A DNA stretch of 64,000 nucleotides from Saprospiraceae bacterium. Its GTDB lineage: Bacteria > Bacteroidota > Bacteroidia > Chitinophagales > Saprospiraceae. Both the position numbers and the translations under genes were made by a program. Of this stretch, positions 38,004 through 48,006 are shown one piece after another; positions within the stretch are counted from its first letter, which is position 1, and each line of letters starts with the position of its first letter. The notes under the pieces are model-generated. The model was not told the origin of the DNA. It saw only the letters and a list, made by a program, of their open reading frames with translations, and ran no database searches. The stretch is taken from positions 146,041-210,040 of the forward strand of contig JAEUUO010000023.1 of NCBI GenBank assembly GCA_016787575.1. Reading direction: 5' to 3'.

Positions 38004-38237
38004 TTATTTAAAATATTTTATCAAGCTATGTATGGAAACTAAAGTCCAACAAGCTTCCAATAAAATAAATGGAATATAATTTAGCAATATGGACGCAAAA
38101 CATGCTAAACTTGCTCCACCGGTGTTTAATAAAAGATAACTTAAACTTTCCTTTTGGATTAAACCACGAAGATTTAAGAAAAAGGCTAGGAGCAGGCAGC
38201 TAACACCTATAAATCCAATCCAATCAGTAAGGTTCAT
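38004..38237 (-). CDS. Small membrane protein, CBU_0592-like
   Basis: The 77-residue product has two to three hydrophobic helices (DWIGFIGVSCLLLAFFLNLR; SYLLLNTGGASLACFASILL; FILLEACWTLVSIHSLIKY). The order W-x-G...LLLAFFLN...LLN-x-x-G and the final C/F-W-x-x-V/I pattern resemble the CBU_0592-like family, which has no known function. It lies 67 bases downstream of the FabH-like gene on the same strand. Confidence 0.68.
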   Translation of the reverse strand: MNLTDWIGFIGVSCLLLAFFLNLRGLIQKESLSYLLLNTGGASLACFASILLNYIPFILLEACWTLVSIHSLIKYFK

Positions 38238-38304
38238 ATTATTATGATTAAAAATAAAAGATCATTTAGCAAATCAATGAGTTTCTATGATGTTTGCAAT
38301 ATCA

Positions 38305-39393
38305 TCAAATTCTATAGCATACAGCATTAATATTCATGCCAGCACCTACAGAAGCAAACAATACCAAATCTCCTTTGGATAAAGAAAAGCCTTCCAAATT
38401 TCCTTTGCGTACGGTATCAAATAAAGTTGGAACTGTAGCAACAGAGCTATTACCAAGTTTGTGGATATTCATGGGAATTGTACTTTCTGGAGTTTTGTCA
38501 ATGCCATACGCTTTGTATAAATTTTTAATAATGGCTTCATCCATTTTTTCATTTGCCTGATGTATAAAAATCATTTTTACATCCCTGATGTTTGCTTCTG
38601 CTCTTTCAAGGCATTCTTTCATAGCTGCAGGAACATAGGTTAAAGCAAACTCATAAATTTTACGACCTTTCATTTTAATAAATCGCATCCTTGGATCCGA
38701 ATGAGGAAAGTAAGATTCTCCTAAATTCAAAAAATAAACTTCGTCCATACTATAGGTTGCACTTGCAGAACTCAGTATTCCGCTTCCATTTATTGAATCG
38801 ACTTCCAGATTTTCTACAATGCAAGCACCCGCACCATCCGAGTAAATCATGCTGTCACGATCATACACATCAATAACTCTGCTCAGTGTTTCAGTTCCAA
38901 CCACCAAACATCTTTTAGCGATTCCTGCTTTTAAAAAAGCATCTGCCTGAATCAAACCTTGAATCCAACCGGGACAGCCAAATAATACATCGTAAGCTAC
39001 GCAATGGGGATTTTTTATCTTAAGATTGTGTTTGATGCGGGAAGCCAAAGAAGGAACCATGTCTGATTGGTTCGTGTGTTTAATGACATTTCCAAAATTA
39101 TGTGCTACGATTATCTGATCTAAAGATTCCGGATCGATGCCACTTTCATCTAAAGCATCTTTGGCAGCAAAAGTGCCAATATCAGATGTATTCATGCCGG
39201 TTGGAGCATATCTACGTTCTTCGATTCCTGTAATTTGCCTGAATTTTTCAACTACGACAGATGGATCTGTTTCAATGCGAGTTTTATTTTCATCAAAAAA
39301 ATCATGTACAGTAAAATCCCGGTTTGTTTTTATTATAGGTGGAATAAAGCATCCGGTTCCGGTAATTACTGTTTTATTAACTAAAGTACTCAT
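38305..39393 (-). CDS. 3-oxoacyl-ACP synthase III family protein (FabH-like)
   Basis: The 362-residue product is a thiolase-fold ketosynthase III. The Cys-His-Asn triad is present: Cys140 in LFGCPGWIQG, His in IFIHQANEKMDE and Asn in HKLGNSSVATVP. The C-terminal SLSKGDLVLFASVGAGMN also fits. It would condense an acyl-CoA primer with an acyl carrier protein-bound extender, either starting fatty-acid synthesis or building a special lipid. It is longer than housekeeping FabH (about 320-335) and not near fab genes, so I leave the symbol empty. A TATATTTG -7 element lies on the minus strand at 39484-39491. Confidence 0.87.
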   Translation of the reverse strand: MSTLVNKTVITGTGCFIPPIIKTNRDFTVHDFFDENKTRIETDPSVVVEKFRQITGIEERRYAPTGMNTSDIGTFAAKDALDESGIDPESLDQIIVAHNFGNVIKHTNQSDMVPSLASRIKHNLKIKNPHCVAYDVLFGCPGWIQGLIQADAFLKAGIAKRCLVVGTETLSRVIDVYDRDSMIYSDGAGACIVENLEVDSINGSGILSSASATYSMDEVYFLNLGESYFPHSDPRMRFIKMKGRKIYEFALTYVPAAMKECLERAEANIRDVKMIFIHQANEKMDEAIIKNLYKAYGIDKTPESTIPMNIHKLGNSSVATVPTLFDTVRKGNLEGFSLSKGDLVLFASVGAGMNINAVCYRI

Positions 39394-39665
39394 GAATAAT
39401 AGGATAATTCGGAAAATGTGGAATTAGTTTGCATGCACGTGTAAGTATGGCCATGTTTTGAGACCTACTTCCAATGACAACTCCAAATATATAGCTAAAA
39501 TGATACAATTCCGTGAAAATTCAACGAATCGGAATATTGGTATTTATTATTGTTATATCCGAACAGTTTACCAATAGTATACTATTTGTTCTGTATTTAA
39601 AATTAGGCAACTATATAAGTAAGATCTACTTGATAAAATTTTATTTGCAATTTTTAAGGATGGAT

Positions 39666-40541
39666 TCAATGGTCATTATGCATCAAAACTACCTTCCTTG
39701 AAATCGTTGATTCTTTATTTTGAAATACAATATAATAGCTTCCTGCTTTAAATAATGACATATCAATTGCATTGTTTTCAATTTTTGTTTTTATTTCGAT
39801 TCCACATAGATTGTAAACAGTAATTTTATGAAATGGGCCACCAACATAGTTAAAGACACCATAACTTGGATTTGGATATATTTGTACGGTATTTGCTTCA
39901 ATATTTATTGAATTAGAAAGAAGAAAGCAAGCGATACTGTCTGTAGAATACATGATTCCATCTCCTTGAAAACATCGCAGATATCCTCCCGGTGGTGGGT
40001 CAACAAAATCTGGCCTGGGAAATAAATAGCGGTTATTTCCGATACCTTCTATGTTGATTCCATCCATTCTACATGCAAATGAACCTGTAGTCCTTACAAA
40101 TTGAACTTTTCTAATACTTCCTGAAATGTTTATGAAACCGGTTGAATCAATTACGGTTTGAATATAACTTTCATTTTTCGGGCAATAGCTCGTAAGCGTA
40201 TCCAATCGAGATAAGTTGAAATCATAGAGAATTTTAAATTCATTTGATTTGGTATCGAACCGTGTAACTCGATTATTAAAATAACACAGGATATGCCTTG
40301 AAACAAATTGAGAAGAGTCTAATTTTCCATTATCAAAGTAATAATATCGCTCCGCGTAAATACCGCAGGATTTATTATCAATTAGGGTATCTTTTGCTTT
40401 ATGTATTTTTATCAAGGATCCCCTGTCCCAAGGTCTTATGGTTTCCTGATCAAAAAACCACATGACAGGGCCTTGCCAATGTTGGCTCATCAACGGAATA
40501 CAGGAAAGTAGGAATGTAAAAATAATAATAGATTTTACCAT
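39666..40541 (-). CDS. Secreted protein of unknown function with T9SS type A tail
   Basis: Using the ATG at 40541 the product is 291 residues with a clear signal peptide (VKSIIIFTFLLSCIPLMSQ); a longer start at 40574 would add 11 residues before it. The middle, about 190 residues, has no recognised domain. It reads as a beta-rich domain (ILCYFNNRVTRFDTKSNEF; KILYDFNLSRLDTL; IRKVQFVRTTGSFACRMDGI) resembling other uncharacterised Bacteroidota surface proteins. The last 75 residues are a type A sorting domain (VQIYPNPSYGVFNYVG...ITVYNLCGIEIKT...LFKAGSYYIVF). Alone in a short spacer. Confidence 0.8.
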   Translation of the reverse strand: MVKSIIIFTFLLSCIPLMSQHWQGPVMWFFDQETIRPWDRGSLIKIHKAKDTLIDNKSCGIYAERYYYFDNGKLDSSQFVSRHILCYFNNRVTRFDTKSNEFKILYDFNLSRLDTLTSYCPKNESYIQTVIDSTGFINISGSIRKVQFVRTTGSFACRMDGINIEGIGNNRYLFPRPDFVDPPPGGYLRCFQGDGIMYSTDSIACFLLSNSINIEANTVQIYPNPSYGVFNYVGGPFHKITVYNLCGIEIKTKIENNAIDMSLFKAGSYYIVFQNKESTISRKVVLMHNDH

Positions 40542-40707
40542 ATGTGTTGCGTTGAAAAATAACTTTCTATTCAAACTACTTCTAGTAATATAAAAAACTT
40601 GAATACTATTTCGTAAAAACCCTTTCTATTAAAACAAATATACAGTATTGTAAGGATTCTTGTAGATACTTTGAAAGGCAAGTCAAAGGAAATTAAAAAA
40701 TGTATTA

Positions 40708-41379
40708 TTATCTGACAAACCGATACGCTAAGGAAATCCCAATTACCTTGTTTTTTATAGTAGCACCCTCTTCTCTAAAAGAAGAAATATTAGCCAATCC
40801 TAAATTGTAACTCAGTCCGATTTGGATGAATTTTAATTCGATCCCGGCAGTGACCGTCAAGCCAAGATCCAATCGGCGAAGATGATCATCTTCCTCATCA
40901 GAGCCCCAGGAAATATCTTCATCTTCCTTTTCAGTATTTCCTTGAAAAGTAAATTCGGTTTTAGTTTTCCCATAGATCCCAAATCCGAAGTATGGCCCTA
41001 TGCTCCCGTAAAATTTTAATTTTCCAGCAGGAATGCTGACTTTAGCATTTATTGGAATGTCCAAATAATATAATCTGGTTGAAGCTTTAAGCTTGATGGT
41101 TTCACCCAAAAAAGTATCTTCCACCATTTCTCTGTGACCTTTGGTAGACAAGAGTAAACCCGTTTCAAAGGACAACATATTACGTATAGGAATTTCCGCA
41201 ATAGCACCTACATGAATTCCTGATCTCCATTTGTAATCTTCGCTATAAGTTTCATGGTCGTCTTTTACAAAGAAGTTAGATAAATTTAATCCTGCTTTTA
41301 CACTAAGTGTTTGAGTGAAAGAGCTCGTAGAACAAACGACCAGCATCATGAGAATTTGAAGTAATATTTGATTTTTCAT
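40708..41379 (-). CDS. Outer-membrane beta-barrel protein (porin-like family)
   Basis: The 223-residue product has a signal peptide and alternating amphipathic strands typical of small 8-strand barrels (VKAGLNLSNFF; GIHVGAIAEIPI; LSFETGLLLSTKG; LYYLDIPINAKVSI; FYGSIGPYFGFGIYG), ending in a C-terminal strand GISLAYRFVR with aromatic Phe near the end, as outer-membrane proteins usually have. An acidic loop with KEDEDISWGSDEEDD lies between strands and may bind cations. It is next to the SET gene on the same strand. Confidence 0.84.
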   Translation of the reverse strand: MKNQILLQILMMLVVCSTSSFTQTLSVKAGLNLSNFFVKDDHETYSEDYKWRSGIHVGAIAEIPIRNMLSFETGLLLSTKGHREMVEDTFLGETIKLKASTRLYYLDIPINAKVSIPAGKLKFYGSIGPYFGFGIYGKTKTEFTFQGNTEKEDEDISWGSDEEDDHLRRLDLGLTVTAGIELKFIQIGLSYNLGLANISSFREEGATIKNKVIGISLAYRFVR

Positions 41380-41426
41380 AGGAATGGTTGGTTTTATTTT
41401 GACTTTAAATGTAATAATAAAAACGA

Positions 41427-41840
41427 TTAACTGTGTTTTTTCCAGTATTTTTTTCCATAGCTGCAGAATATTTCTTCACCTGCGAAAATGTCTCTTAGAG
41501 CTAAGAGGCAAACTTTATCCGTGGAATCAAGGGTTATTACTGCATTGTTATTAAAACTTGATTTAATTAAACCTTTTGCATCATTAGCATATTTGGCAAA
41601 GCATTTTGAATTCATTGAATCCAGAATACTGCCATCCAATAAATTGATGAAGTATCTGTCTTTTCCTTCTTTAACTCTTTTTTTTATTTCAGCCTCATTT
41701 AATATTTTTCCTTTGTAAATTGCAATGATCTCATCTTTATCAATATCGATGGCGGTATACAAGCCAAAACCAGCGTCCGGAATTTGCGATTGGCTTTTGT
41801 ATAAATAGGTATATTCTGAAGCTTCTATTTTAATGCACAT
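41427..41840 (-). CDS. Small SET-domain protein, putative protein lysine methyltransferase
   Basis: The 137-residue product contains SET-domain landmarks: GFGLYTAIDIDKDEIIAIYKG at the N-terminus (G-x-G-x-Y/F type), the pseudoknot-like CFAKYANDAKG in place of the usual N-H-S motif, and GEEIFCSYGKKYW at the C-terminus. Such proteins in eukaryotes methylate histone lysines with S-adenosylmethionine. Small bacterial SET proteins occur, and some act on bacterial proteins. It is short, with no pre- or post-SET zinc cysteines. It lies 47 bases from the outer-membrane protein gene on the same strand. Target unknown. Confidence 0.78.
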   Translation of the reverse strand: MCIKIEASEYTYLYKSQSQIPDAGFGLYTAIDIDKDEIIAIYKGKILNEAEIKKRVKEGKDRYFINLLDGSILDSMNSKCFAKYANDAKGLIKSSFNNNAVITLDSTDKVCLLALRDIFAGEEIFCSYGKKYWKKHS

Positions 41841-42177
41841 AGGCTGTTCTGTTTTATAGATTAAGTTAACGGTAATATTTAATTAATAAAACTGATTTTA
41901 TCGCAGGTAAAAAATAGACCGATTTTTATTTTAGAAAATTATACGAGGCTAAACCTAAATATTAACTAGTATCAACCAACTATCAACATCAACTGAGCAT
42001 TGTATTCTATGTTTCGAAGGAAAAAAATTGTTCAATGGATCAATTCTTAATCGCCAACCTGCGCGCATATAAGTTTCTAGCATAATTGCAATGACCCAAG
42101 GAAAAGGAACTGTTCAATAATGAATGCTTAATTTTCACTATTCAAAGGACACTCAACTAGCACCTAACCAAAATCAA
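41841..42177. other. Intergenic spacer with degraded heptad-like repeats
   Basis: AT-rich spacer between the SET gene and the large type B surface-protein gene. Segments at 41961-41995 and 42154-42200 show CAACTA-type repetition with about a 7-base period (for example ACCAACT, ATCAACA), but with many mismatches. The second segment runs across the stop codon of the surface-protein gene. No RNA gene or strong hairpin seen. Confidence 0.4.
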
Positions 42178-45100
42178 CTATCGAATCAAACTCAAATCAC
42201 CTTTCAAATCTAAAATTTCACCATTATTTAAAAGAATCTTGGCATAATACACATAGACGCCGGGATTCATTTTCTGATTGTTAAAACTGCCATTCCACCC
42301 GGTCTCGGCGTGGTTAGCAAGTGCGTTTTCAGTGGAAAAAAGAAGTTCGCCCCAGCGACTGTAAATTTGAAGTAATTTAATTTGCATATCATCGCTACCG
42401 ATGACATAAAAATAGTCATTGATGTTGTCTCCATTTGGCGTAAAGCTATTGGGAACATAGACCTTGCTCTCTTTTCGTACTCGAATAAATATGGAATCTA
42501 ACGATTTGCAATTTCGTTCGTCGGTGCTTAATGTGTAAACCCATACATCTCGATCGGTAAACCATTTAATTTCTTCACAATTAGTGCAACTTGTCAGTTG
42601 GTTTGGAATCCACTGAATTATTTGGGGCTTGCGATTGTAATTCAATTTTAAATTGAATTCGGTATTGGCATTAACTTCAAGGTCATTTCCTAAATCTGTA
42701 ATCAATTCCTGCGGATTGTTGAGATCAAATTGCAAGGTATCTGTAACACAACCTAGACTATCTTTAACAGATATTTGATAATTTCCGGGTTTTAAATTGG
42801 TAACAACAGATTGCTCGCCTACAGCTAAATTATTAATCCATAGGGTATATGGTTTGCCGAAATCAAATGTATTCATAATACGAACTTGTCCATCGTTTGA
42901 ATTAAAACAGCTAATTGAATCAATACTGATTTGCAATTTTAACGGAGTGTAATTTGTTTGTATATAGACTAAAGAATCGCAACCTTTACTGTTTATGAAT
43001 TTCACACTGTCAAGGCCTGATTTAGTAAATAAACAGCTAGTCTGAGTCTGATAACTGGTATCAGATGCAACAAATTTAGTTTCAATAATTATCAAACTGT
43101 CGCAATAAGTGCCGTTTGTCCTAAAAGTATCAATTTTTTGTTGATTGATATCGCAAGTCTTTTTAAATTGATAAGTGGTGTCGGATTTAACAAGATCTAT
43201 TTTTGTGGTAATAATACTATCACAGCCATCCCGATTTGTAAGAGTTGAAATGTTAACTCCAACTTCATTTATTTTACAAGTGAATTTTTGAATCAAAATA
43301 CTATCGGACCTTAATAGTCCAGTTTGTGTTTGAATAATACTGTCACAACCATATTGATTTTTAAAGATCTGAATACTTATTCCGGTATCCGAAGGATAAC
43401 AGCTATATGCAGAAATAATTCTGTTTTGACTAGGATCTAAAATAACATTTTCAACGACGGTACTGTCGCATCCAAAGCGATTTTTAAATTTACTTATTAA
43501 TTTGCCGGCTTTCGATGGGTCACAGGTATGAGATTGGATAAACAAACTGTCTTCCATAAGGCTTAAATGCTCTGTGATTATAAGGCTATCGCATAAGCTG
43601 GTTGTGATAATTAGGGTATCGGTAAAAGAATTTACCAAACCACATTCAAATGATTGTATGTGTGATATGGTCTGAGGCGAGAAAAGTGTTTGTGTTGTAA
43701 CAATGCTGTCGCATCCGAATTGATTTTTAAAATTTATAACCTTAGTTCCTCTTTGTGTGCTGTCACAACTGGTATTCACTAAAAAAATAGAATCTTTTCG
43801 TAAAGGTTGATGTTCCGTAATGATGATTGAATCGCAATAGCTGCCTTGTAGAACCAGGGTATCAAAACTTAATTTATTATAAGTGCAAGAGAAATCCTTA
43901 AGTTGTGTTATTTGTATCGGATGAATTTCATAAGTATTTATAACAATTGAATCGCAGCCCTCTACATTTATATAAAACAAACTATCCGATTGCTTCTGCA
44001 GCGAATCACAGGTATTAAAAAAGAAGCGACTCGTATCGCTATATACTTTACGAGTGTTGATAATTACAATACTATCGCATCCTGCGATTTGAAAATTTAA
44101 AGTATCTGACGTATTTTTAGAAATTGTGCAAGATGTTAAATTTACAATTGAAGTATCGCTGCTTTTGCGGTTTATAAATTGAGCCTTGGTACTGTCAATG
44201 TTTCCACATCGATCTTTTGCATAAAAGGTAACGTCCAAAGGAGATTTTGTTGAATCGCCTTTGAAATTGTTGGTCCACAAAACCGTATCGCATTCGTCCT
44301 TTGCTTCTGCATAAGCATGGAAGTACAACCAGAATTTTAAAGAATCCTGCCAGGCACCGTTGCAATTTAAATTTCTGTCTTCAGCAACTTTGATGATTTT
44401 AGGAGCACTGGTATCAAACACAATGAAATTTCCGAATACGCTGGTTTCTTGTCCACAGTGATCCTGCGCAATGAATTCTACTAAAATGGTATCACATGCT
44501 TTTTGTGGCAGATGATCGTAGGTGTTACGCCAGCTAATTTTACCACATTCATCAAAAGCAGTTGCATTGCCATTGTTTTTTATCCAATCTGCAAATTGTT
44601 TTTGCACATCACTGTTGCAACTTACACGCGCATCAACGGGTGCCTTTTTAATTTCCGGAGGCGTTTTGTCTGCTATGGTAATTATTTGCTCTTCCTGAGT
44701 AAGATTTCCACAGTCATCACGAATATCCCATTTACGGGTGATTTTTTTAGTGCATGGGTCTATGAGTTCCAGGATTTCTTTAAAAGTAAAATCCGGACTT
44801 AAATCACAATTATCGTTTACATTGAGTACCGGAACTTTGGGAATGTCTTTATCACATTCTATTTCCACATCATCTGGTGGGTTATTTACAATAGGTGCTT
44901 CTTGATCGCCAGGGCATTCAAAAATATGAATATCATCCAGCAAGGTACCACCCCACTCACTGCCACCAATGCTGCTGAATTCCATTTTGGCTGTAGGTGC
45001 TAAAGCCATAAATTCAAAAGTCACTTTAAACCAAAACACACTTCCATCCACTGAGACAGTCCAATTACCAGTTAACCAGGCTCCACCAGCAATTTTTAAG

Positions 45101-45522
45101 GTGCCGGTTGATGTATAACCGGTCCCGTTTTGAGCGGTCCAAAATTCAATGCGATACATATTACCGGGAGTAAGTCCGGTAAGATTGTATTCAATTGCTC
45201 CAAATCCAGGCGAACCGTGTAAGTCAATAAAATTTGATCTGCCATTTGGATTGCCTAAAGTAAGATTTCCAAAAAAGGCATCTTTGTAATCGATAGTAGC
45301 CCTCGTGCAGGTCCAACCACCAAAAAAATCTCCGGCCGAATATAAAATTAAACCTCCAGGAGGCGGTAATGGGGGTTCCTCAAAATCAAGATTTGGAAAA
45401 AACAGCTCAGTGTATTGTCCACAACAACAATTTCCACCCGATGGAACATTCACCTTATAGGCCTGTTGAGCACTTAAGGCTGAACTCACTACATGTATTA
45501 AAAATATATATAGAATTTTCAA
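42178..45522 (-). CDS. Large surface protein with ten GCDS repeats and T9SS type B (gliding-associated) C-terminus
   Basis: The 1114-residue product has a signal peptide, a carbohydrate-binding-like beta domain (about 40-200; FGAIEYNLTGLTPGNMYRIEF), then HYR-like segments (about 210-450) with paired cysteines. From about 470 to 880 it carries ten copies of a unit of about 40 residues ending in [GYL]CDS-[ILT]-[IV], each with two conserved cysteines that could form disulfides. The C-terminal region has YVPNSFTPNGDNINDYF, SRWGELLF and GWNGSF, the gliding-motility-associated (type B) T9SS domain. It is probably a filament or adhesin attached at the surface. The repeats look like a known Bacteroidota pattern, but I do not know their structure. 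Confidence 0.85.
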   Translation of the reverse strand: MKILYIFLIHVVSSALSAQQAYKVNVPSGGNCCCGQYTELFFPNLDFEEPPLPPPGGLILYSAGDFFGGWTCTRATIDYKDAFFGNLTLGNPNGRSNFIDLHGSPGFGAIEYNLTGLTPGNMYRIEFWTAQNGTGYTSTGTLKIAGGAWLTGNWTVSVDGSVFWFKVTFEFMALAPTAKMEFSSIGGSEWGGTLLDDIHIFECPGDQEAPIVNNPPDDVEIECDKDIPKVPVLNVNDNCDLSPDFTFKEILELIDPCTKKITRKWDIRDDCGNLTQEEQIITIADKTPPEIKKAPVDARVSCNSDVQKQFADWIKNNGNATAFDECGKISWRNTYDHLPQKACDTILVEFIAQDHCGQETSVFGNFIVFDTSAPKIIKVAEDRNLNCNGAWQDSLKFWLYFHAYAEAKDECDTVLWTNNFKGDSTKSPLDVTFYAKDRCGNIDSTKAQFINRKSSDTSIVNLTSCTISKNTSDTLNFQIAGCDSIVIINTRKVYSDTSRFFFNTCDSLQKQSDSLFYINVEGCDSIVINTYEIHPIQITQLKDFSCTYNKLSFDTLVLQGSYCDSIIITEHQPLRKDSIFLVNTSCDSTQRGTKVINFKNQFGCDSIVTTQTLFSPQTISHIQSFECGLVNSFTDTLIITTSLCDSLIITEHLSLMEDSLFIQSHTCDPSKAGKLISKFKNRFGCDSTVVENVILDPSQNRIISAYSCYPSDTGISIQIFKNQYGCDSIIQTQTGLLRSDSILIQKFTCKINEVGVNISTLTNRDGCDSIITTKIDLVKSDTTYQFKKTCDINQQKIDTFRTNGTYCDSLIIIETKFVASDTSYQTQTSCLFTKSGLDSVKFINSKGCDSLVYIQTNYTPLKLQISIDSISCFNSNDGQVRIMNTFDFGKPYTLWINNLAVGEQSVVTNLKPGNYQISVKDSLGCVTDTLQFDLNNPQELITDLGNDLEVNANTEFNLKLNYNRKPQIIQWIPNQLTSCTNCEEIKWFTDRDVWVYTLSTDERNCKSLDSIFIRVRKESKVYVPNSFTPNGDNINDYFYVIGSDDMQIKLLQIYSRWGELLFSTENALANHAETGWNGSFNNQKMNPGVYVYYAKILLNNGEILDLKGDLSLIR

Positions 45523-45734
45523 CAGGACTTATTTTCATTACGAAGATAGATCTTTAGGGGAAATGATGCAATTCTAATATGCATCTGTTGTCAGATAAAA
45601 AGTTGTAAGTCTTTAATCTGTAGGGAAATTGGTGGTTGATAAATAGTGGAGGATTTTTTTTAAACAAAACACCTAAAATTGAAACTGCTGTGTGGCTTTA
45701 TACTATTTTTCAATTTCCGCAGCTATTAAAAAAT

Positions 45735-45765
45735 AAGGCTTGACATCGTAACAATGTCAAGCCTT
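45735..45765 (-). terminator. Intrinsic terminator of the Prc-type protease gene
   Basis: A 12-bp perfect stem (45735-45746 with 45754-45765) has a seven-base loop CGTAACA. Read on the minus strand it is followed by TATTTTTTAAT. It lies 23 bases after the protease stop codon. Confidence 0.85.
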
Positions 45766-45787
45766 TCGAAAATACTGATTTTGGAAT

Positions 45788-47893
45788 TTATTTCTTGCGA
45801 ATATCTCGAAGGATATTCATGGATTCATAAACATACATGTCTTTATTCAGACTTTTTAGGAAATCGTCATTGCGTGCAATTTTTGATGAATCGGTTTGAA
45901 TGTAAGCTAAATCTTCTTGCAAGTTTTCAACTTTCATGTTACTGATAGCTTGATCTCCTATTTTTTCAAATTTCTTGATTTCTTCTTTGCGCTGATTGAT
46001 AAAACTTTTATACTTATTTATTTCAAGATTTACCTCAGTCTCATCACGACTTTTTGCTAATCGTTTGGCATTTTCATCGATCAAGCCAAATACTGGATTA
46101 GAATTAATTCTTTGTTTGCTTTTACTTGCGACTTCTTCTAAATTGTCAATCACAAAAGTATTTGGAGAAAAATTTTGTTTATCTATAATATCATAAGGCA
46201 ATGGATGTTTGTATTCTTTTTCACCATTTACTATGTAGCTGTATGTGTCTGGCAATAAAATATCTGGTTCAACACCTTTTAACTGAACGGATCCTCCACT
46301 TACCCGGTAATATTTTTGAATGGTTACTTTCATTTCACCCAAAGGTTTCATGTTTGAATTGTTGGTCAATTGATCTAAATTCCGGAATTGCTGAACACTG
46401 CCTTTTCCAAAAGTTGGTTCGCCACCAACAATAACAGCCCGTTTATAGTCTTGCAAACAAGCACTGATGATTTCAGAGGCCGAGGCACTGTTGCTGTTTA
46501 CCAGGATCACCATGGGACCATCAAAAAACACATTTTTATCCGGATCGTTGTATGGCCTGATGCCGCGGCGGTCTTTTACCTGTACTACCGGACCTTCATC
46601 AATAAACAAACCGGACATGTCAACTACTTCTTGTAAACTTCCTCCTCCATTGTTTCTTAAATCAAGAATTAAACTGGTGGCGCCTTCTTTTTTCAATTTA
46701 TTGAGCTCTTCTGCAATATCCTTTGCAGCTGATGGACTGTTTGGATCATTAAAATCCGCATAAAAACGAGGCAATTTGATATAACCAATTTTGTCGTCTT
46801 TACCTTCCTGTTTTAATAAGGCTGAACGGGCAAAACCTTCATCCATTATTACTTCATCTCGAACAATGGTAATTAATTTAATGGTTCCATCCTGTTTTTT
46901 AACTTTCAAAGTCACCTTGGTACCTTTTTTACCGCGTATTTTACTGACAACATCGTCGATGCGCATCCCCTTTATGTCAACCGGTTCCATGCCATCTTGC
47001 TGTACGCCCATGATAAGGTCATTTGCTTCCAACTCACCCTGACGTGCTGCTGGTCCACCTGGAACAATGGAGCTTACTTTTGTAAATTCTCGCTCTGTTT
47101 GCAATCTGGCACCAATTCCTTCAAGTTTTCCAGACATATTGATATTAAAATCTTCCTTCTCCTTTGGATTGAGGTAGTCAGTATGTGGATCGTACAAATG
47201 AATGAACGTATTTACATAAATTTCAAACCGATCTTCTCGTTTCAATTTGGACAAACGATCAAACCAAGCATCCATCATGTCTTTTACTTCTTTGTTGATA
47301 TCCATACGGATGGAATCATCTGGTCGAGTTTTCTTTTCTTTTTCTAATTGTTGTAAATCTTCAATATATCGATTCAGTTTTTCATACTTAATGGATTTTC
47401 TCCAATAATCTTTCATTTCTTTATCGTCTGAAGGCCATTTTCTTTTATCAGCATCCAATTCAATTTTTTCATCTTTTGTAAATTCAAATGGCATGTTTAT
47501 AAATTCTTCGTAGTATGATTTTGATTTGACAATTGCTTCATCTATTAATTTCAGCGATAAATCAAAAAATTCAAGTTTCCCTTCTTTAAAATGATCATCC
47601 AGATCATTTTTAAATTTTTCCATTTGTTTTACATCTTTCTGAGTGTAAAAACGTTTTCCAGGATCCATGTCTACCAAAAATTCTTCAAAAGCTTTTTGAG
47701 AAAAAGCATCATCCACTACAGGTGGTGCATAATGAAAGCGTTGGGAACTTTCATAAACCAATTTTAATAAATGGCTTTCCTTGGAGTTTGGTTCTCCCTG
47801 AGGATGACTGCAATGCGCAGTAAAATAGACCAGGAAGAGACTCAAAGGAACTAACAGGAACCAGGCTTTTTTTGATTTCATTTTTTCTTTCAT
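45788..47893 (-). CDS. Carboxy-terminal processing protease, Prc/Tsp type, lipoprotein (S41)
   Basis: The 701-residue product has a signal peptide with a cysteine in TAHC, likely lipidated. A long helical N-terminal domain (about 40-230) precedes a PDZ domain (about 240-330; IGARLQTEREFTKVSSIVPGG) and the S41 core. The catalytic Ser lies near residue 471 in NSNSASASEI, and the Lys is in the following FGKGSVQQF block. Helical C-terminal domain (about 580-690; NLEINKYKSFINQRKEEIKKF). Prc proteases trim or degrade envelope proteins from their C-termini. A TATCTTTG -7 element on the minus strand lies at 47999-48006. A second, smaller S41 protease is at 60457. Confidence 0.93.
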   Translation of the reverse strand: MKEKMKSKKAWFLLVPLSLFLVYFTAHCSHPQGEPNSKESHLLKLVYESSQRFHYAPPVVDDAFSQKAFEEFLVDMDPGKRFYTQKDVKQMEKFKNDLDDHFKEGKLEFFDLSLKLIDEAIVKSKSYYEEFINMPFEFTKDEKIELDADKRKWPSDDKEMKDYWRKSIKYEKLNRYIEDLQQLEKEKKTRPDDSIRMDINKEVKDMMDAWFDRLSKLKREDRFEIYVNTFIHLYDPHTDYLNPKEKEDFNINMSGKLEGIGARLQTEREFTKVSSIVPGGPAARQGELEANDLIMGVQQDGMEPVDIKGMRIDDVVSKIRGKKGTKVTLKVKKQDGTIKLITIVRDEVIMDEGFARSALLKQEGKDDKIGYIKLPRFYADFNDPNSPSAAKDIAEELNKLKKEGATSLILDLRNNGGGSLQEVVDMSGLFIDEGPVVQVKDRRGIRPYNDPDKNVFFDGPMVILVNSNSASASEIISACLQDYKRAVIVGGEPTFGKGSVQQFRNLDQLTNNSNMKPLGEMKVTIQKYYRVSGGSVQLKGVEPDILLPDTYSYIVNGEKEYKHPLPYDIIDKQNFSPNTFVIDNLEEVASKSKQRINSNPVFGLIDENAKRLAKSRDETEVNLEINKYKSFINQRKEEIKKFEKIGDQAISNMKVENLQEDLAYIQTDSSKIARNDDFLKSLNKDMYVYESMNILRDIRKK

Positions 47894-48006
47894 TTTGCAA
47901 TTAATCTATTCAACCGATTTTAACTCAAATTCATTATCAGAAATAAACTGTTTTATAAAAAGTTTAACAAAGATGAGGAATTCCGGTTCTTATCCGGACA
48001 AAGATA

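Noticed and set aside
39513..39701. Small hydrophobic frame opposite the T9SS protein gene
   Set aside because: Overlaps the 3' end of a real gene, AT-rich, no family resemblance; most likely chance.
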